A stretch of 64,000 nucleotides of DNA from Thiomicrorhabdus sp965602805. Lineage in GTDB: Bacteria > Pseudomonadota > Gammaproteobacteria > Thiomicrospirales > Thiomicrospiraceae. The notes under the pieces were generated by a model. That model saw nothing but the letters and a program-made list of their open reading frames with translations. It did not search any database and was not told where the DNA came from. A program made the translations under genes and the position numbers. The stretch lies in contig CBFCZK010000011.1 in NCBI GenBank assembly GCA_965602805.1, forward strand, positions 1 to 64,000, read 5' to 3'. Every line of letters starts with the position of its first letter. Positions within the stretch are counted from its first letter, which is position 1. This document shows, in pieces, positions 8,235 to 17,391 of the stretch.

Positions 8235-10172
8235 ATGAGTGTACAAGATTCAACATATGATGTGATTGTCGTCGGTGGCGGTCATGCGGGCACAGAAGCG
8301 GCATTAGCGTCTGCGCGTATGGGTTTAAAGACCATTCTACTGACACATAATATTGATAGTCTTGGGCAGATGTCCTGTAACCCTGCGATTGGTGGTATTG
8401 GTAAGGGTCACTTAGTTAAAGAAATTGATGCCTTGGGTGGCGCAATGGCGATGGCGATTGATGAAGCAGGTATTCAGTTTCGAATTTTGAACGCTTCCAA
8501 AGGCCCTGCGGTGCGAGCAACGCGAGCACAGGCTGACCGTGTTTTATATCGCCAAGCGATTCGCATGCGTTTAGAAAATCAAGAAAATCTGAGTATTTTC
8601 CAGCAAGCGGTTGAAGATGTTATTTTAGACGGCGATAACATTCGCGGTGTTGTAACCAAGATGGGGCTTAAGTTCTACGCCAATCAAGTAGTTTTGACAG
8701 TGGGGACATTCCTGGCCGGTCGCATTCATATCGGTCTGCAAAGCTATGAGGGCGGTCGTGCCGGTGATGAACCAGCCAATCGTCTTGCGGCACGTTTACG
8801 AGAGTTAGCGCTACCCGTTGGTCGCCTGAAAACCGGCACACCTCCGCGTATTGATGCGCGCACAGTCGATTTTAGTGCGATGCAGGTTCAGCATGGAGAT
8901 GATCCGGTTCCGGTGTTTTCGTATATGGGTAAAGCGTCAATGCATCCCCAGCAAGTGCCATGTTATATCACTTACACGAATCCACAAACCCACGCTGCTA
9001 TTATGGCCTCGTTAGATCAGTCGCCAATGTATTCCGACCAAGGTGAAATTGACAGTGTTGGGCCGAGATATTGCCCGTCAATTGAAGATAAGGTCATGCG
9101 TTTTGCCGATAAAGATCAGCATCAAGTCTTTATCGAGCCAGAAGGTTTGACCACCAATGAGTTGTATCCAAATGGGATTTCAACCAGCTTGCCGTATGAA
9201 ACACAGGTGAAAATCGTTCAATCGATGAAAGGCCTGGAAAACGCTAAAATCATGCGTCCCGGTTATGCGATTGAATATGATTATTTTGACCCGCGTGGTT
9301 TGAAACCAACATTAGAAACAGAAGCGATTCATGGTCTGTTTTTTGCAGGCCAGATTAACGGCACGACCGGTTATGAAGAAGCCGCAGCACAAGGTCTTTT
9401 GGCTGGTATTAACGCCGCACGTCGCGTGCAGTTAAAAGATCAGTGGTTTCCGCGCCGTGATGAAGCCTATTTGGGGGTTTTGGTAGATGATTTGGTCACC
9501 ATGGGCACCAAAGAGCCTTACCGCATGTTTACCTCTCGTGCAGAGTATCGCTTAATGTTACGTGAAGACAATGCCGATCAGCGTTTAACGGCCATTGCAC
9601 ACGAAATGGGCTTAATTGATGATGAGCGCTGGGCCGCTTATCAGGGTAAGTTAGAGTCGCTAGAGAAAGAGGTGATGCGTTTAAAAGAGACCTGGATTTA
9701 TCCATCGCATCCTGAGGCGAAACAAGCTGAAGTGTTAATGGAATTACCACTGAGTAAAGAGCAGAACTTGTTTGATTTATTAAAACGCCCTAATGTCGCA
9801 TACAATGCCTTGTCCGAATTAGAAATGTTTGGTGACGCTGTGGTTGATGTGGCGGTCGTTGATCAAATCGAGATACAAGCAAAGTATTCAGGTTATATTG
9901 ATCGTCAAATGCAGCAGATTGAAAAAATGAACCGTTCTGAATCGGTGGAAATTCCTGCTGGCTTAGATTTGGACGTTATTTCAGGGCTGTCAAATGAAGT
10001 GAAGCAAAAGATACGCGACCATAAGCCGGCTAATTTGGGTATGGCGAGCCGTATTCAAGGGATTACGCCAGCCGCGATTTCTATTTTGTTGATTGCGATT
10101 AAAAAAGCTCGTGCAAATGGCGGTCAAGGAATTGAAGTTTCTCAGTCTGAACCCGTTGTTAAAGACGCTTAA
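8235..10172 (+). CDS. mnmG: tRNA uridine-5-carboxymethylaminomethyl modification enzyme MnmG (GidA)
   Basis: MnmG binds FAD and, with MnmE, installs the cmnm5 group on U34 of several tRNAs. The 645-residue protein shows the N-terminal dinucleotide-binding motif VGGGHAGTEAA (about residues 13-23), SCNPAIGGIGKGHLVKE (about 47-63) and GQINGTTGYEEAAAQGL near residue 375, all family signatures, plus the helical C-terminal domain. AAAGGG precedes the start. It heads the classic mnmG-rsmG-parA-parB block found near the replication origin in many gammaproteobacteria. The gap to rsmG is 52 bases. Confidence 0.98.
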   Translation: MSVQDSTYDVIVVGGGHAGTEAALASARMGLKTILLTHNIDSLGQMSCNPAIGGIGKGHLVKEIDALGGAMAMAIDEAGIQFRILNASKGPAVRATRAQADRVLYRQAIRMRLENQENLSIFQQAVEDVILDGDNIRGVVTKMGLKFYANQVVLTVGTFLAGRIHIGLQSYEGGRAGDEPANRLAARLRELALPVGRLKTGTPPRIDARTVDFSAMQVQHGDDPVPVFSYMGKASMHPQQVPCYITYTNPQTHAAIMASLDQSPMYSDQGEIDSVGPRYCPSIEDKVMRFADKDQHQVFIEPEGLTTNELYPNGISTSLPYETQVKIVQSMKGLENAKIMRPGYAIEYDYFDPRGLKPTLETEAIHGLFFAGQINGTTGYEEAAAQGLLAGINAARRVQLKDQWFPRRDEAYLGVLVDDLVTMGTKEPYRMFTSRAEYRLMLREDNADQRLTAIAHEMGLIDDERWAAYQGKLESLEKEVMRLKETWIYPSHPEAKQAEVLMELPLSKEQNLFDLLKRPNVAYNALSELEMFGDAVVDVAVVDQIEIQAKYSGYIDRQMQQIEKMNRSESVEIPAGLDLDVISGLSNEVKQKIRDHKPANLGMASRIQGITPAAISILLIAIKKARANGGQGIEVSQSEPVVKDA

Positions 10173-10224
10173 AATAAGCGCCTTTAATCAGGTGTTTTGT
10201 ACAAACTAAATTTTTAGGTAAACT

Positions 10225-10863
10225 ATGACGCTTACAGCATTAAAACCTCAATTAGAAGCCGGCCTGGCAGAACTTAAATTGTCATTAACTGAGGATCAGG
10301 TTAATAAGCTTATTGAGTATTTGACCTTATTAGAAAAGTGGAATAAGGTTTACAACCTAACCGCGATTCGAGATCCTAAAGAGATGTTGGTTAAGCACCT
10401 GTTAGACAGTTTAGCTGTGGTGTCGCACATTACAGGCCAGCGTATAATTGATGTTGGAACGGGAGGTGGTTTGCCAGGTATTCCATTGGCCATCTGCTTT
10501 CCCGATAAAACCGTCGATTTGTTAGACAGTAATAGCAAAAAAACCCGTTTTTTAATTCAGGCTAAAGCGGAGTTGGGGTTGGTCAATACTCAGGTAATTC
10601 ATGACCGAGTTGAAAACTATCAACCTGCATTAGGCTATGATGCCGTTATTTCACGTGCTTTCGCTTCAATGCAGGATATGCTGCACTGGACAGACCACCT
10701 GTTAACCGAGAATGGGGCTTGGTGGGCGATGAAAGCGCAGCAAGAGTTTGAGGATTTGACAAGCCTACCAGGCCTGGTAATAATTGAAGAAACAATTCAA
10801 TTGAAAGTACCTGGTTTGGGTGCAGAACGTATGCTCATTAAGGCTTTAAAGCAAAAGCAGTAA
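10225..10863 (+). CDS. rsmG: 16S rRNA (guanine-527-N7)-methyltransferase RsmG (GidB)
   Basis: RsmG methylates G527 of 16S rRNA using S-adenosylmethionine. The 212 residues match the usual length. Family features are YNLTAIRDP around residue 44, the SAM-binding loop DVGTGGGLPGIPLAI around residues 76-90 and SRAFASM around residue 141. It sits between mnmG and parA as in most gammaproteobacteria. An exact copy of the dispersed palindrome lies in its 3' part (10767-10778) and encodes part of SLPGLVII, a stretch that is variable in the family. Confidence 0.97.
   Translation: MTLTALKPQLEAGLAELKLSLTEDQVNKLIEYLTLLEKWNKVYNLTAIRDPKEMLVKHLLDSLAVVSHITGQRIIDVGTGGGLPGIPLAICFPDKTVDLLDSNSKKTRFLIQAKAELGLVNTQVIHDRVENYQPALGYDAVISRAFASMQDMLHWTDHLLTENGAWWAMKAQQEFEDLTSLPGLVIIEETIQLKVPGLGAERMLIKALKQKQ
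10767..10778. repeat. Dispersed palindrome ACCAGGCCTGGT (copy 3, inside rsmG)
   Basis: Exact core within the rsmG coding sequence, 14-bp palindrome with its flanking T and A. Read in frame it encodes PGLV. Confidence 0.92.
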
Positions 10864-10918
10864 CCGTTTAAAGAAGATCGTTCTATCAATCAACAGTAGC
10901 AACAATTAAGGACAGTAC

Positions 10919-11686
10919 GTGGGAAGAGTGATTGCAATTGCCAACCAAAAAGGCGGCGTGGGGAAAACGACCTCAAGCGTAAATTTGGCGGCAGCCTTAG
11001 CACGTTTGGGTAAAAAGGTTCTGTTGATTGACTTAGATCCTCAAGGTAACGCAACGGTTTCCGTCGGTGTAGATAAGGATCAGCTTAATGCTTCGGTGTT
11101 TGAGGTTTTGGTCGGAGAGTGCAAAGCCAGAGCGGCCATTGTGCATGTCGAGCAAACGGGCATTGATTTGCTACCCGCTAATGGCGATTTAACCGCTGCT
11201 GAAGTCGTCTTGCTAGAAGAAAATATGGGGCCAAAGCGGCTGCGTAAGGCTCTGAAGAAAGTTCGGGATCAATATGATGCTATTGTCATTGATTGTCCAC
11301 CAACTCTAAATATGCTGACCTTGAACGCCTTAACGGCTGCAGATGGTATTGTGGTTCCAGTACAGTGTGAGTTCTTCGCATTAGAAGGTTTGTCTTCGTT
11401 AATGAGTACGATTGCAACAATCCAGAGTGAGTTGAATCCAGATTTACATATAGATGGTTTATTAAGAACCATGCATGATCGCCGCAATAATTTAGCAAAT
11501 GATGTCTCAAATGAGTTGGTGAGTCATTTTGGAATGAAAGTACTACAGACTATTGTGCCACGAAATGTTCGTTTGGCTGAAGCGCCCAGTCATGGCGAAT
11601 CAATTTTAGATTATGATGTCGCTTCCAACGGCGCAATTGCGTATTTGGCACTGGCAAACGAGTTAACTCGTAAAACACAGCTATAA
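10919..11686 (+). CDS. parA: Chromosome partitioning ATPase ParA (Soj)
   Basis: ParA is a deviant Walker-type ATPase that binds the nucleoid and moves ParB-parS complexes. The deviant P-loop KGGVGKTTSSVNLA occupies about residues 10-23, followed by LLIDLDPQGN (about 36-45) and the Walker B-like IVIDCPPTL near residue 122. The start is GTG at 10919 with AAGGACAG 5-12 bases upstream. The short N-terminus without a DNA-binding domain is the chromosomal type. It is followed 31 bases later by parB, forming the segregation operon downstream of mnmG-rsmG. Confidence 0.97.
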   Translation: MGRVIAIANQKGGVGKTTSSVNLAAALARLGKKVLLIDLDPQGNATVSVGVDKDQLNASVFEVLVGECKARAAIVHVEQTGIDLLPANGDLTAAEVVLLEENMGPKRLRKALKKVRDQYDAIVIDCPPTLNMLTLNALTAADGIVVPVQCEFFALEGLSSLMSTIATIQSELNPDLHIDGLLRTMHDRRNNLANDVSNELVSHFGMKVLQTIVPRNVRLAEAPSHGESILDYDVASNGAIAYLALANELTRKTQL

Positions 11687-11717
11687 AAAAACAGACAGTA
11701 ATAGGGGTAGGGTTTAC

Positions 11718-12587
11718 GTGGCTAAAAAACGTTCAGGAATGGGAAAACTCGGTATTCACGCCATGATTGGTGCAAAGCAAAAAGCCGATAATAATAGTGC
11801 AGATTTGCGCATTGAAAAAGTGGCACTTTCTCAGCTACAGCCGGGCCAGTACCAGCCTAGACAGCAATTTAATGATGAATCACTGCAAGAGCTAGCAGAT
11901 TCGATTAAAGTTCAAGGGGTTGTTCAGCCTATTATTGTGCGTCCTATCGGCGCTGATAAGTATGAAATTATCGCTGGTGAACGCCGTTGGAGAGCTTCAA
12001 AGTTAGCAGGGCTTGATAAAGTACCTGTGGTTATTCGTCAAGCAGACAGTCAGGCAACCCTAGCAATGGCGCTGATTGAAAATATTCAGCGTGAAGATCT
12101 TAATCCCATTGAAACGGCCATCGGTCTGAAACGATTGTTAAAAGAATTTGATTTAACACAGCAATCTGTAGCGGATGCGGTGGGGCGTTCCCGAGCAGCC
12201 GTTTCCAACTTATTAAGATTGTTAAAGTTACCTGAAGATATTCAAAGGAACTTGCATGATGGTCTTCTGAGTATGGGGCATGCCAGAGCGATTGTCAGTT
12301 TGCCAGAAGCTGCGCAGAAGGATCTTGCTGATAAGGCAATTGATAAGGGCTGGTCAGTCCGTGAAATAGAAGAGGCTGCTCAGCATTTTCTTGTGCCTAA
12401 GAAGCTGATTAGTACGGCAAAGAAAAAAGCCGTACCTGGTTTTGATGAAGTGCTGTCGAGACAAGTGGCCTTAGCTGAAAAGATTTCAGCACCCGTTAAG
12501 ATAAACCATAGAGAGAATGGTCGTGGCAAAATTGAAATCAGTTATCAAGACATGGACGAGCTAAATCGTTTATTAAATCTGTTTTGA
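11718..12587 (+). CDS. parB: Chromosome partitioning protein ParB (Spo0J)
   Basis: ParB is a CTP-dependent clamp that loads at parS and spreads. The 289-residue protein has the N-terminal CTP-binding/spreading region with IAGERRWRASKLAG around residues 84-97, a helix-turn-helix (LTQQSVADAVGRSRAAVSNL, about 150-169) that reads parS, and a C-terminal dimerisation segment. The start is GTG at 11718, 8 bases after TAGGGGTAGGG. The N-terminal LGIHAMIG segment resembles the ParA-contact peptide seen in other ParBs. A candidate parS half-match lies far away in metE (51022-51037). Confidence 0.97.
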   Translation: MAKKRSGMGKLGIHAMIGAKQKADNNSADLRIEKVALSQLQPGQYQPRQQFNDESLQELADSIKVQGVVQPIIVRPIGADKYEIIAGERRWRASKLAGLDKVPVVIRQADSQATLAMALIENIQREDLNPIETAIGLKRLLKEFDLTQQSVADAVGRSRAAVSNLLRLLKLPEDIQRNLHDGLLSMGHARAIVSLPEAAQKDLADKAIDKGWSVREIEEAAQHFLVPKKLISTAKKKAVPGFDEVLSRQVALAEKISAPVKINHRENGRGKIEISYQDMDELNRLLNLF

Positions 12588-12613
12588 CATAGTCTGCGAC
12601 CTTAAAATATTTA
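12584..12613 (+). promoter_or_regulatory. Possible sigma-70 promoter of the atp operon
   Basis: A consensus -35 TTGACA (12584-12589) overlapping the parB stop codon is followed after 18 bases by TATTTA (12608-12613). It would give a leader of roughly 200 bases before the first atp gene. A second weaker pair, TTGAAC (12777-12782) and TATCAT (12800-12805), would start too close to the first ribosome site. Both calls are inference from base matches. Confidence 0.4.
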
Positions 12614-12824
12614 ATAGAACAGTTATATTCGATTTAAGAGTATAGATGTTGTGCTTAAGTTCAGGATGGTCACAGTATCTAGTTGTCCATTCAAGAATTA
12701 AATGAAAAACCACAAATTTCCAGTCAATAAACTGGCTTTTAGGGTCATAAAACATTATCATGGCCGCCCATTTAGCTTGAACTTGGTTTAACTAATAAGT
12801 ATCATTAGCGGAGTTTGCCATCGT

Positions 12825-13106
12825 ATGAGTGAGTCAAATAAATCTAAACCGGATACGGGGCAAACAAAACCACCAGGTGCCGCAGCAAACTATTTGCTGA
12901 TCAGCGCAGGTTCGATTTTTACATCGATGCTAATAGCAGGTTTTGTTGTAGGCTACATGTTGGATCAAATATTTGATACCACACCACTGTTTTTCTTGGG
13001 TTGTGCGGTATTAGGCTTTATTGGTGGTATACAAAAAGTACACCAACTAAGCAAACGCTTAGATCCACCACCTGCAAAAGAGAGCGAAGATGATCAAAAA
13101 TCTTGA
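12825..13106 (+). CDS. atpZ: AtpZ/AtpI-family ATP synthase accessory protein
   Basis: The 93-residue protein has two membrane helices (about residues 24-47 and 52-72) with the GSIFTSMLIAGFVVGYMLDQ and FLGCAVLGFIGGI pattern of the ATPase gene 1 family. Such proteins aid assembly of the c ring or Mg2+ supply to F-type ATPases. It opens the atp cluster; its end overlaps the next gene by 17 bases, implying translational coupling. GGAG lies about 11 bases upstream of the ATG. Confidence 0.85.
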   Translation: MSESNKSKPDTGQTKPPGAAANYLLISAGSIFTSMLIAGFVVGYMLDQIFDTTPLFFLGCAVLGFIGGIQKVHQLSKRLDPPPAKESEDDQKS

Positions 13107-13455
13107 TAAAGCTTTTAAAATCCAGGGCTTGATTGGATTAATAATGGTTGCAATTTTTGCAACCCAAGGCCAGGCCATGGGTGCTGGCTACGGTTTTTTT
13201 GTAGGAATCATGAATGTATTGATGTTGAGTTTTACGTTTAGTAAAGCGAATTCACGTGCAGAAGACGATCCAAAAACCGGAATACTAATTTTATATATGA
13301 GTGCAGTGATTAGATTTGTTCTATTAGCTGTGTTGTTTGTTTTAGGGCTGTCTTTCCTCGATGCAAGTCAAGCTTTCCCAGTAGTGTTAACGTTTGTGTT
13401 AATGCAACTAGGACAGCTTTTCAATCTGAAGGGTAAAAGACGTTTGACTGATTAA
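13090..13455 (+). CDS. atpI: ATP synthase protein I
   Basis: The 121-residue protein has four hydrophobic segments and the position and character of AtpI (ATP synthase I chain), an assembly factor for the c ring. It starts inside the end of atpZ and is followed after 11 bases by atpB. AtpI sequences diverge widely, so the call rests on topology, length and operon position more than on motifs. Confidence 0.85.
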   Translation: MIKNLDKAFKIQGLIGLIMVAIFATQGQAMGAGYGFFVGIMNVLMLSFTFSKANSRAEDDPKTGILILYMSAVIRFVLLAVLFVLGLSFLDASQAFPVVLTFVLMQLGQLFNLKGKRRLTD

Positions 13456-13466
13456 GGAGTAGACCA

Positions 13467-14294
13467 TTGAGTGCTGAAAAGATGGGAACTGTCGAGTATA
13501 TTCAACATCACTTGACAAATAATAGCGTTGGTGAGGGTTTTTGGACCTTTAACCTAGACACCATTGTGGTGAGTTTTTTACTGGGTGCACTGATCGTATT
13601 TGTATCAGCTCGTCTAGGTAGACAGCTTTCAACAGGCGAGCCTGGAGGATTTCAGAACTTTGTAGAGTCAATTCTAGACTTCGTGGCAACGAATGTTAGA
13701 GACGCTTTTCCTGGCCATAATCCTCTGATTGCACCATTAGCATTGACGATTTTTATCTGGGTATGGTTAATGAACTTCATGGATTTAATTCCAGTAGATT
13801 TAATACCGTATTTGTTCCAGTTAATTACCGGTGATTCTCATGCATTCTTGAAGATTGTACCGACAACAGATTTGAATACTGCTTTGGCTATGTCTTTAAC
13901 AGTTTTTGTACTGATTATTTACTATAGCATTAAGATTAAAGGTGTTTGGGGCTTCACTAAGATGTTCCTATTCCATCCTTTTGGAAAGTTCTTCGTTCCA
14001 GTGAATATCGTAATGACATTCATCGAAGAAGTTTCAAAACCACTTTCTCTTGCTTTGCGACTGTTCGGTAACATGTTCGCAGGGGAACTTGTATTCCTAC
14101 TGATCGCTTTGATCGGTGGAACTTTAGCAGTGGGTGCCGCTGCTCTATTCTGGGCTCCATTACAGATAATTCTGGATCTTGGTTGGTTGATTTTCCACTT
14201 GTTGGTTATCACTCTTCAAGCCTTTATCTTTATGGTACTCACAATTGTTTATCTTGGAATGGCTCATGAAGATGATGCCGAAATGGGTCACTAA
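13467..14294 (+). CDS. atpB: F1Fo ATP synthase subunit a
   Basis: Subunit a forms the proton half-channels against the c ring. The 275-residue membrane protein contains SLALRLFGNMFAGELVF around residues 194-210 with the essential arginine, and a C-terminal helix LQAFIFMVLTIVYLGMA. The start is TTG at 13467: AAGGAG lies 7 bases upstream and no better in-frame start exists nearby. The unusual start codon may help set subunit stoichiometry. It is separated from atpE by 161 bases, the only long gap in the operon. Confidence 0.97.
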   Translation: MSAEKMGTVEYIQHHLTNNSVGEGFWTFNLDTIVVSFLLGALIVFVSARLGRQLSTGEPGGFQNFVESILDFVATNVRDAFPGHNPLIAPLALTIFIWVWLMNFMDLIPVDLIPYLFQLITGDSHAFLKIVPTTDLNTALAMSLTVFVLIIYYSIKIKGVWGFTKMFLFHPFGKFFVPVNIVMTFIEEVSKPLSLALRLFGNMFAGELVFLLIALIGGTLAVGAAALFWAPLQIILDLGWLIFHLLVITLQAFIFMVLTIVYLGMAHEDDAEMGH

Positions 14295-14455
14295 TCCATC
14301 TAAGATGGCAATTAACGGAATAGGCGACTGCAGACTAGTAACACTAGTCTAAAGTCACCAAAAGGGTTTAAGCGCACCTACTTTAGTTTCACTACTTAGG
14401 TAAAAAGCTTTTTTATTAACTATGTTTTTTTAACTTTAAACTTTGGAGAAAATCG

Positions 14456-14746
14456 ATGGAAGTAACTGCTACTATGATTGCTGATATCTACGCTGCAACT
14501 GCTATTGGTGTAGGTGTAATTTTGGCTGCTGCTGGACTGGGTTCAGCTATTGGTTGGGGACTTATCTGTTCTAAAACTCTTGAAGGTATTGCACGTCAGC
14601 CAGAAATGCGTCCAGCATTAATGACTAACATGTTCATCTTCGCTGGTCTGATGGAGTCTTTCCCATTCATCATCCTAGCTTTCGCAATGTGGTTCTTATT
14701 TGCTAACCCATTCGTTGGTGCAATGACTGCAGCTCTTGGTGCTTAA
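14456..14746 (+). CDS. atpE: F1Fo ATP synthase subunit c
   Basis: Proteolipid of the rotor ring, 96 residues, two helices joined by the polar loop ARQPEMRP (about residues 44-51). The ion-carrying acidic residue is the glutamate in GLMESFPFI. The position filled by glutamine in sodium-binding c subunits (GxGQG) is tryptophan here (SAIGWG), and the residue after ES is phenylalanine, which argues for proton rather than sodium coupling; this is inference from known ligand sets. The N-terminus is a little longer than in Escherichia coli. GGAGAAAATCG precedes the ATG. Confidence 0.96.
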   Translation: MEVTATMIADIYAATAIGVGVILAAAGLGSAIGWGLICSKTLEGIARQPEMRPALMTNMFIFAGLMESFPFIILAFAMWFLFANPFVGAMTAALGA

Positions 14747-14802
14747 TCCCACCCGACTGTAAATCAAGTATTATTAACTAACGAAATGGCGAGGTAACCA
14801 CT

Positions 14803-15273
14803 GTGAGTATTAACGCAACGCTTCTCATCCAGATGATCGCATTCATGCTATTAATCTGGCTTGTGAACAAAGTGCTGTGGGCACCCCTATCTAAGCTAAT
14901 GGAAGACCGTCAGAAGAAAATTGCTGACGGACTTTCTGCTGCAGAGAAAGGTAAGCATGAACTTGAATTAGCGGAACAAAAAGCGAAAGATGTGCTTAAA
15001 GACGCTAAAACACAAGCTCAAAATATACTAGGTCAAGCTGAAAAGCGTGGTTCTGAAATCGTAGAAGATGCGAAAGTAAAAGCTACAGAAGAAGCTGGCC
15101 GTATTAAAGCTTCAGCCCAAGCCGAAATAGAGCAAGAAGTTAGTCGAGCGCGTGAAGGTCTTCGTAAAGAAGTAGCTTCAATCGCGATATCTGGTGCAGA
15201 GAAGATTCTTGGAAAAGAAGTAGACGCTGCAGCACATAACGACATGCTTGAAACCTTGGTTAAATCAATCTAA
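14803..15273 (+). CDS. atpF: F1Fo ATP synthase subunit b
   Basis: Peripheral stalk subunit of 156 residues: one N-terminal membrane helix (about residues 5-24) followed by a long charged coiled coil rich in Ala, Glu and Lys, as expected for the b dimer. The start is GTG at 14803 with GAGGTAACCAC upstream. It ends 10 bases before the likely start of atpH. Confidence 0.96.
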   Translation: MSINATLLIQMIAFMLLIWLVNKVLWAPLSKLMEDRQKKIADGLSAAEKGKHELELAEQKAKDVLKDAKTQAQNILGQAEKRGSEIVEDAKVKATEEAGRIKASAQAEIEQEVSRAREGLRKEVASIAISGAEKILGKEVDAAAHNDMLETLVKSI

Positions 15274-15283
15274 GGAAGACTCT

Positions 15284-15820
15284 ATGGCACAATTAATGAC
15301 AATTGCACGACCTTATGCAGAAGCAGTTTTTGCGCTTTCTACGGAAGCGAAAAACCTAGCCGTATGGTCAGATGAATTAGCCAACCTAGCGACAATCTCT
15401 AAAGATTCCGCTATGGAAGCTATGATTAAGAACCCCTCGTATTCTGGCGATCAAATCGTTTCAGTATTTACGGAAGTCATGGGTGAAAGTCTGACTGCTG
15501 AAGGTAAAAACCTTCTTATGGCTATGGCTGATAACAAACGTTTAGGCGCTTTAGCTGATGTTTCTGAGGTTTTTGAAACCTTGAAAGCAGAAGCAGAAAA
15601 GCGTGTAAGAGCGACTGTTATTTCAGCACGCAAAACTACGGTTGAGCAGAAGAAAATATTAAGTGCTGCTTTAAATGCTAAGTTTGACGCCGAGGTAGAA
15701 ATCACCTATGAAGAAGATTCTTCATTGGTCGGCGGCATTAAGATTAAAGTAGGTGACTGGGCTATTGATGGTTCAGCACTTGCACAACTTAACAAACTTG
15801 GCGCAGCAATCGCCCAATAA
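15284..15820 (+). CDS. atpH: F1Fo ATP synthase subunit delta
   Basis: Delta links the b stalk to the top of F1. The 178-residue product from ATG 15284 begins MAQLMTIARPYAEAVF, the canonical N-terminus, and ends with SLVGGIKIKVGDWAIDGS, the conserved C-terminal pattern. AAGGAAGA lies 6 bases upstream. The frame is open 36 bases further upstream but that extension overlaps atpF and lacks a ribosome site, so I reject it. Confidence 0.96.
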   Translation: MAQLMTIARPYAEAVFALSTEAKNLAVWSDELANLATISKDSAMEAMIKNPSYSGDQIVSVFTEVMGESLTAEGKNLLMAMADNKRLGALADVSEVFETLKAEAEKRVRATVISARKTTVEQKKILSAALNAKFDAEVEITYEEDSSLVGGIKIKVGDWAIDGSALAQLNKLGAAIAQ

Positions 15821-15835
15821 TGGAGAGGAACAAAC

Positions 15836-17377
15836 ATGAAATTGAATGCCTCTGAAATCAGCAACCTAATCAAAAGTCGCATTAGCGGTTTTGACGGTGC
15901 AGCTGAGTCTGGCAGTGAAGGGACTGTCGTTAGCATCGCTGACGGTATCGCTCTTGTTCACGGTGTTTCAGACGTAATGTACGGTGAAATGGTTCAGTTC
16001 GACGAGAACACATTCGGTATGGCTCTTAACTTAGAGTCAGATTCTGTTGGTGTTGTTGTACTTGGTGAATATGAGCACATTTCTGAAGGTGACAAAGTCA
16101 CTTGTACAGGTCGCATATTAGAAGTACCAGTAGGTCCAGAAATGAACGGTCGTGTTGTTGACGGTTTAGGTCGTCCAGTCGATGGTAAAGGCCCTATTGA
16201 AACTAAGTTGACTTCACCTATCGAGCGTATTGCTCCTGGTGTTATCGACCGTCAATCAGTTGACGAGCCTATGATGACAGGTATTAAGTCTATCGATTCT
16301 ATGATTCCAGTTGGCCGTGGTCAGCGTGAGTTAATCATTGGAGATCGTCAGACTGGTAAGACTGCAATTGCAATCGATGCCATTATCTCTCAGAAAAATA
16401 CCGGCGTTAAATGTATCTACGTAGCAATGGGGCAGAAAGCTTCTACAGTTGCTAACGTAGCGCGTAAATTAGAAGAGTACGGCGCAATGGATAACACTGT
16501 TATCGTTGCAGCAAACGCTTCTGATCCAGCGGCTCTACAGTATCTAGCAGCGTTTGCTGGTTGTGCTATGGGTGAATACTACCGTGACCGTGGTGAAGAT
16601 GCGTTGATCATCTATGATGATTTAACAAAGCAAGCTCAGTCATACCGTCAGATTTCATTACTTCTTCGTCGTCCACCTGGTCGTGAAGCATTCCCTGGTG
16701 ATATCTTCTATCTTCATTCCCGTTTGCTTGAGCGTGCTGCTCGTGTAAGTGCAGATTATGTTGAGAAGTTCACAAATGGAGAAGTAAAAGGTAAGACTGG
16801 TTCTTTGACTGCTCTTCCTATTATTGAAACTCAAGCTGGTGATGTATCTGCTTTCGTTCCAACTAACGTTATCTCGATTACAGATGGTCAGATCTTCCTT
16901 GAGACAGGTTTATTCTCTCAAGGTATCCGTCCTGCTGTAAACGCTGGTTTGTCTGTATCACGTGTTGGTGGTGCTGCTCAAACTAAAGCAATCAAGAAGT
17001 TAGGTGGTAGTATCCGTTTAGACTTAGCACAGTACCGTGAATTAGCGGCATTTGCTCAGTTTGCATCGGATCTTGATTCTGCAACTAAAGCACAGTTAGA
17101 GCGTGGTAAACGCGTGACTGAACTTATGAAGCAAAAGCAATACTCTCCGCTAACGATTGCTGAGATGGCTATTTCTTTGTATTCTGCGAATGAAGGGTAC
17201 TTAGATGATGTAGAAGTTGATAAGTTATTAGACTTTGAAGCAGCTCTACATTCTCACTTAAATTCTGCAAATGCTGACTTAGCTGCCCAAATCAATGAGA
17301 AGGGCGACTGGAATGGCGACATCATCGCAGCTGTAAAAGCTTGTGTTGAGTCATTCAAGGCTAACGGCGTTTACTAA
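15836..17377 (+). CDS. atpA: F1Fo ATP synthase subunit alpha
   Basis: Non-catalytic nucleotide-binding subunit, 513 residues as usual. The P-loop GDRQTGKTA is at about residues 169-177, ALIIYDDLTKQAQSYRQISL near 260-279 and RPPGREAFPGD near 282-292. GGAGAGGAAC precedes the start, 15 bases after atpH. Confidence 0.99.
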   Translation: MKLNASEISNLIKSRISGFDGAAESGSEGTVVSIADGIALVHGVSDVMYGEMVQFDENTFGMALNLESDSVGVVVLGEYEHISEGDKVTCTGRILEVPVGPEMNGRVVDGLGRPVDGKGPIETKLTSPIERIAPGVIDRQSVDEPMMTGIKSIDSMIPVGRGQRELIIGDRQTGKTAIAIDAIISQKNTGVKCIYVAMGQKASTVANVARKLEEYGAMDNTVIVAANASDPAALQYLAAFAGCAMGEYYRDRGEDALIIYDDLTKQAQSYRQISLLLRRPPGREAFPGDIFYLHSRLLERAARVSADYVEKFTNGEVKGKTGSLTALPIIETQAGDVSAFVPTNVISITDGQIFLETGLFSQGIRPAVNAGLSVSRVGGAAQTKAIKKLGGSIRLDLAQYRELAAFAQFASDLDSATKAQLERGKRVTELMKQKQYSPLTIAEMAISLYSANEGYLDDVEVDKLLDFEAALHSHLNSANADLAAQINEKGDWNGDIIAAVKACVESFKANGVY

Positions 17378-17391
17378 TTAAGGAGTAAGCC

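Noticed and set aside
10640..10655. A parS site in rsmG (TTTCACGTG)
   Set aside because: Only the left half matches the consensus; the right half disagrees at every position.
14456..14746. Sodium-coupled ATP synthase
   Set aside because: The ES pair of sodium-type c subunits is present, but the required glutamine is tryptophan and other ligands are hydrophobic, so proton coupling is more likely.
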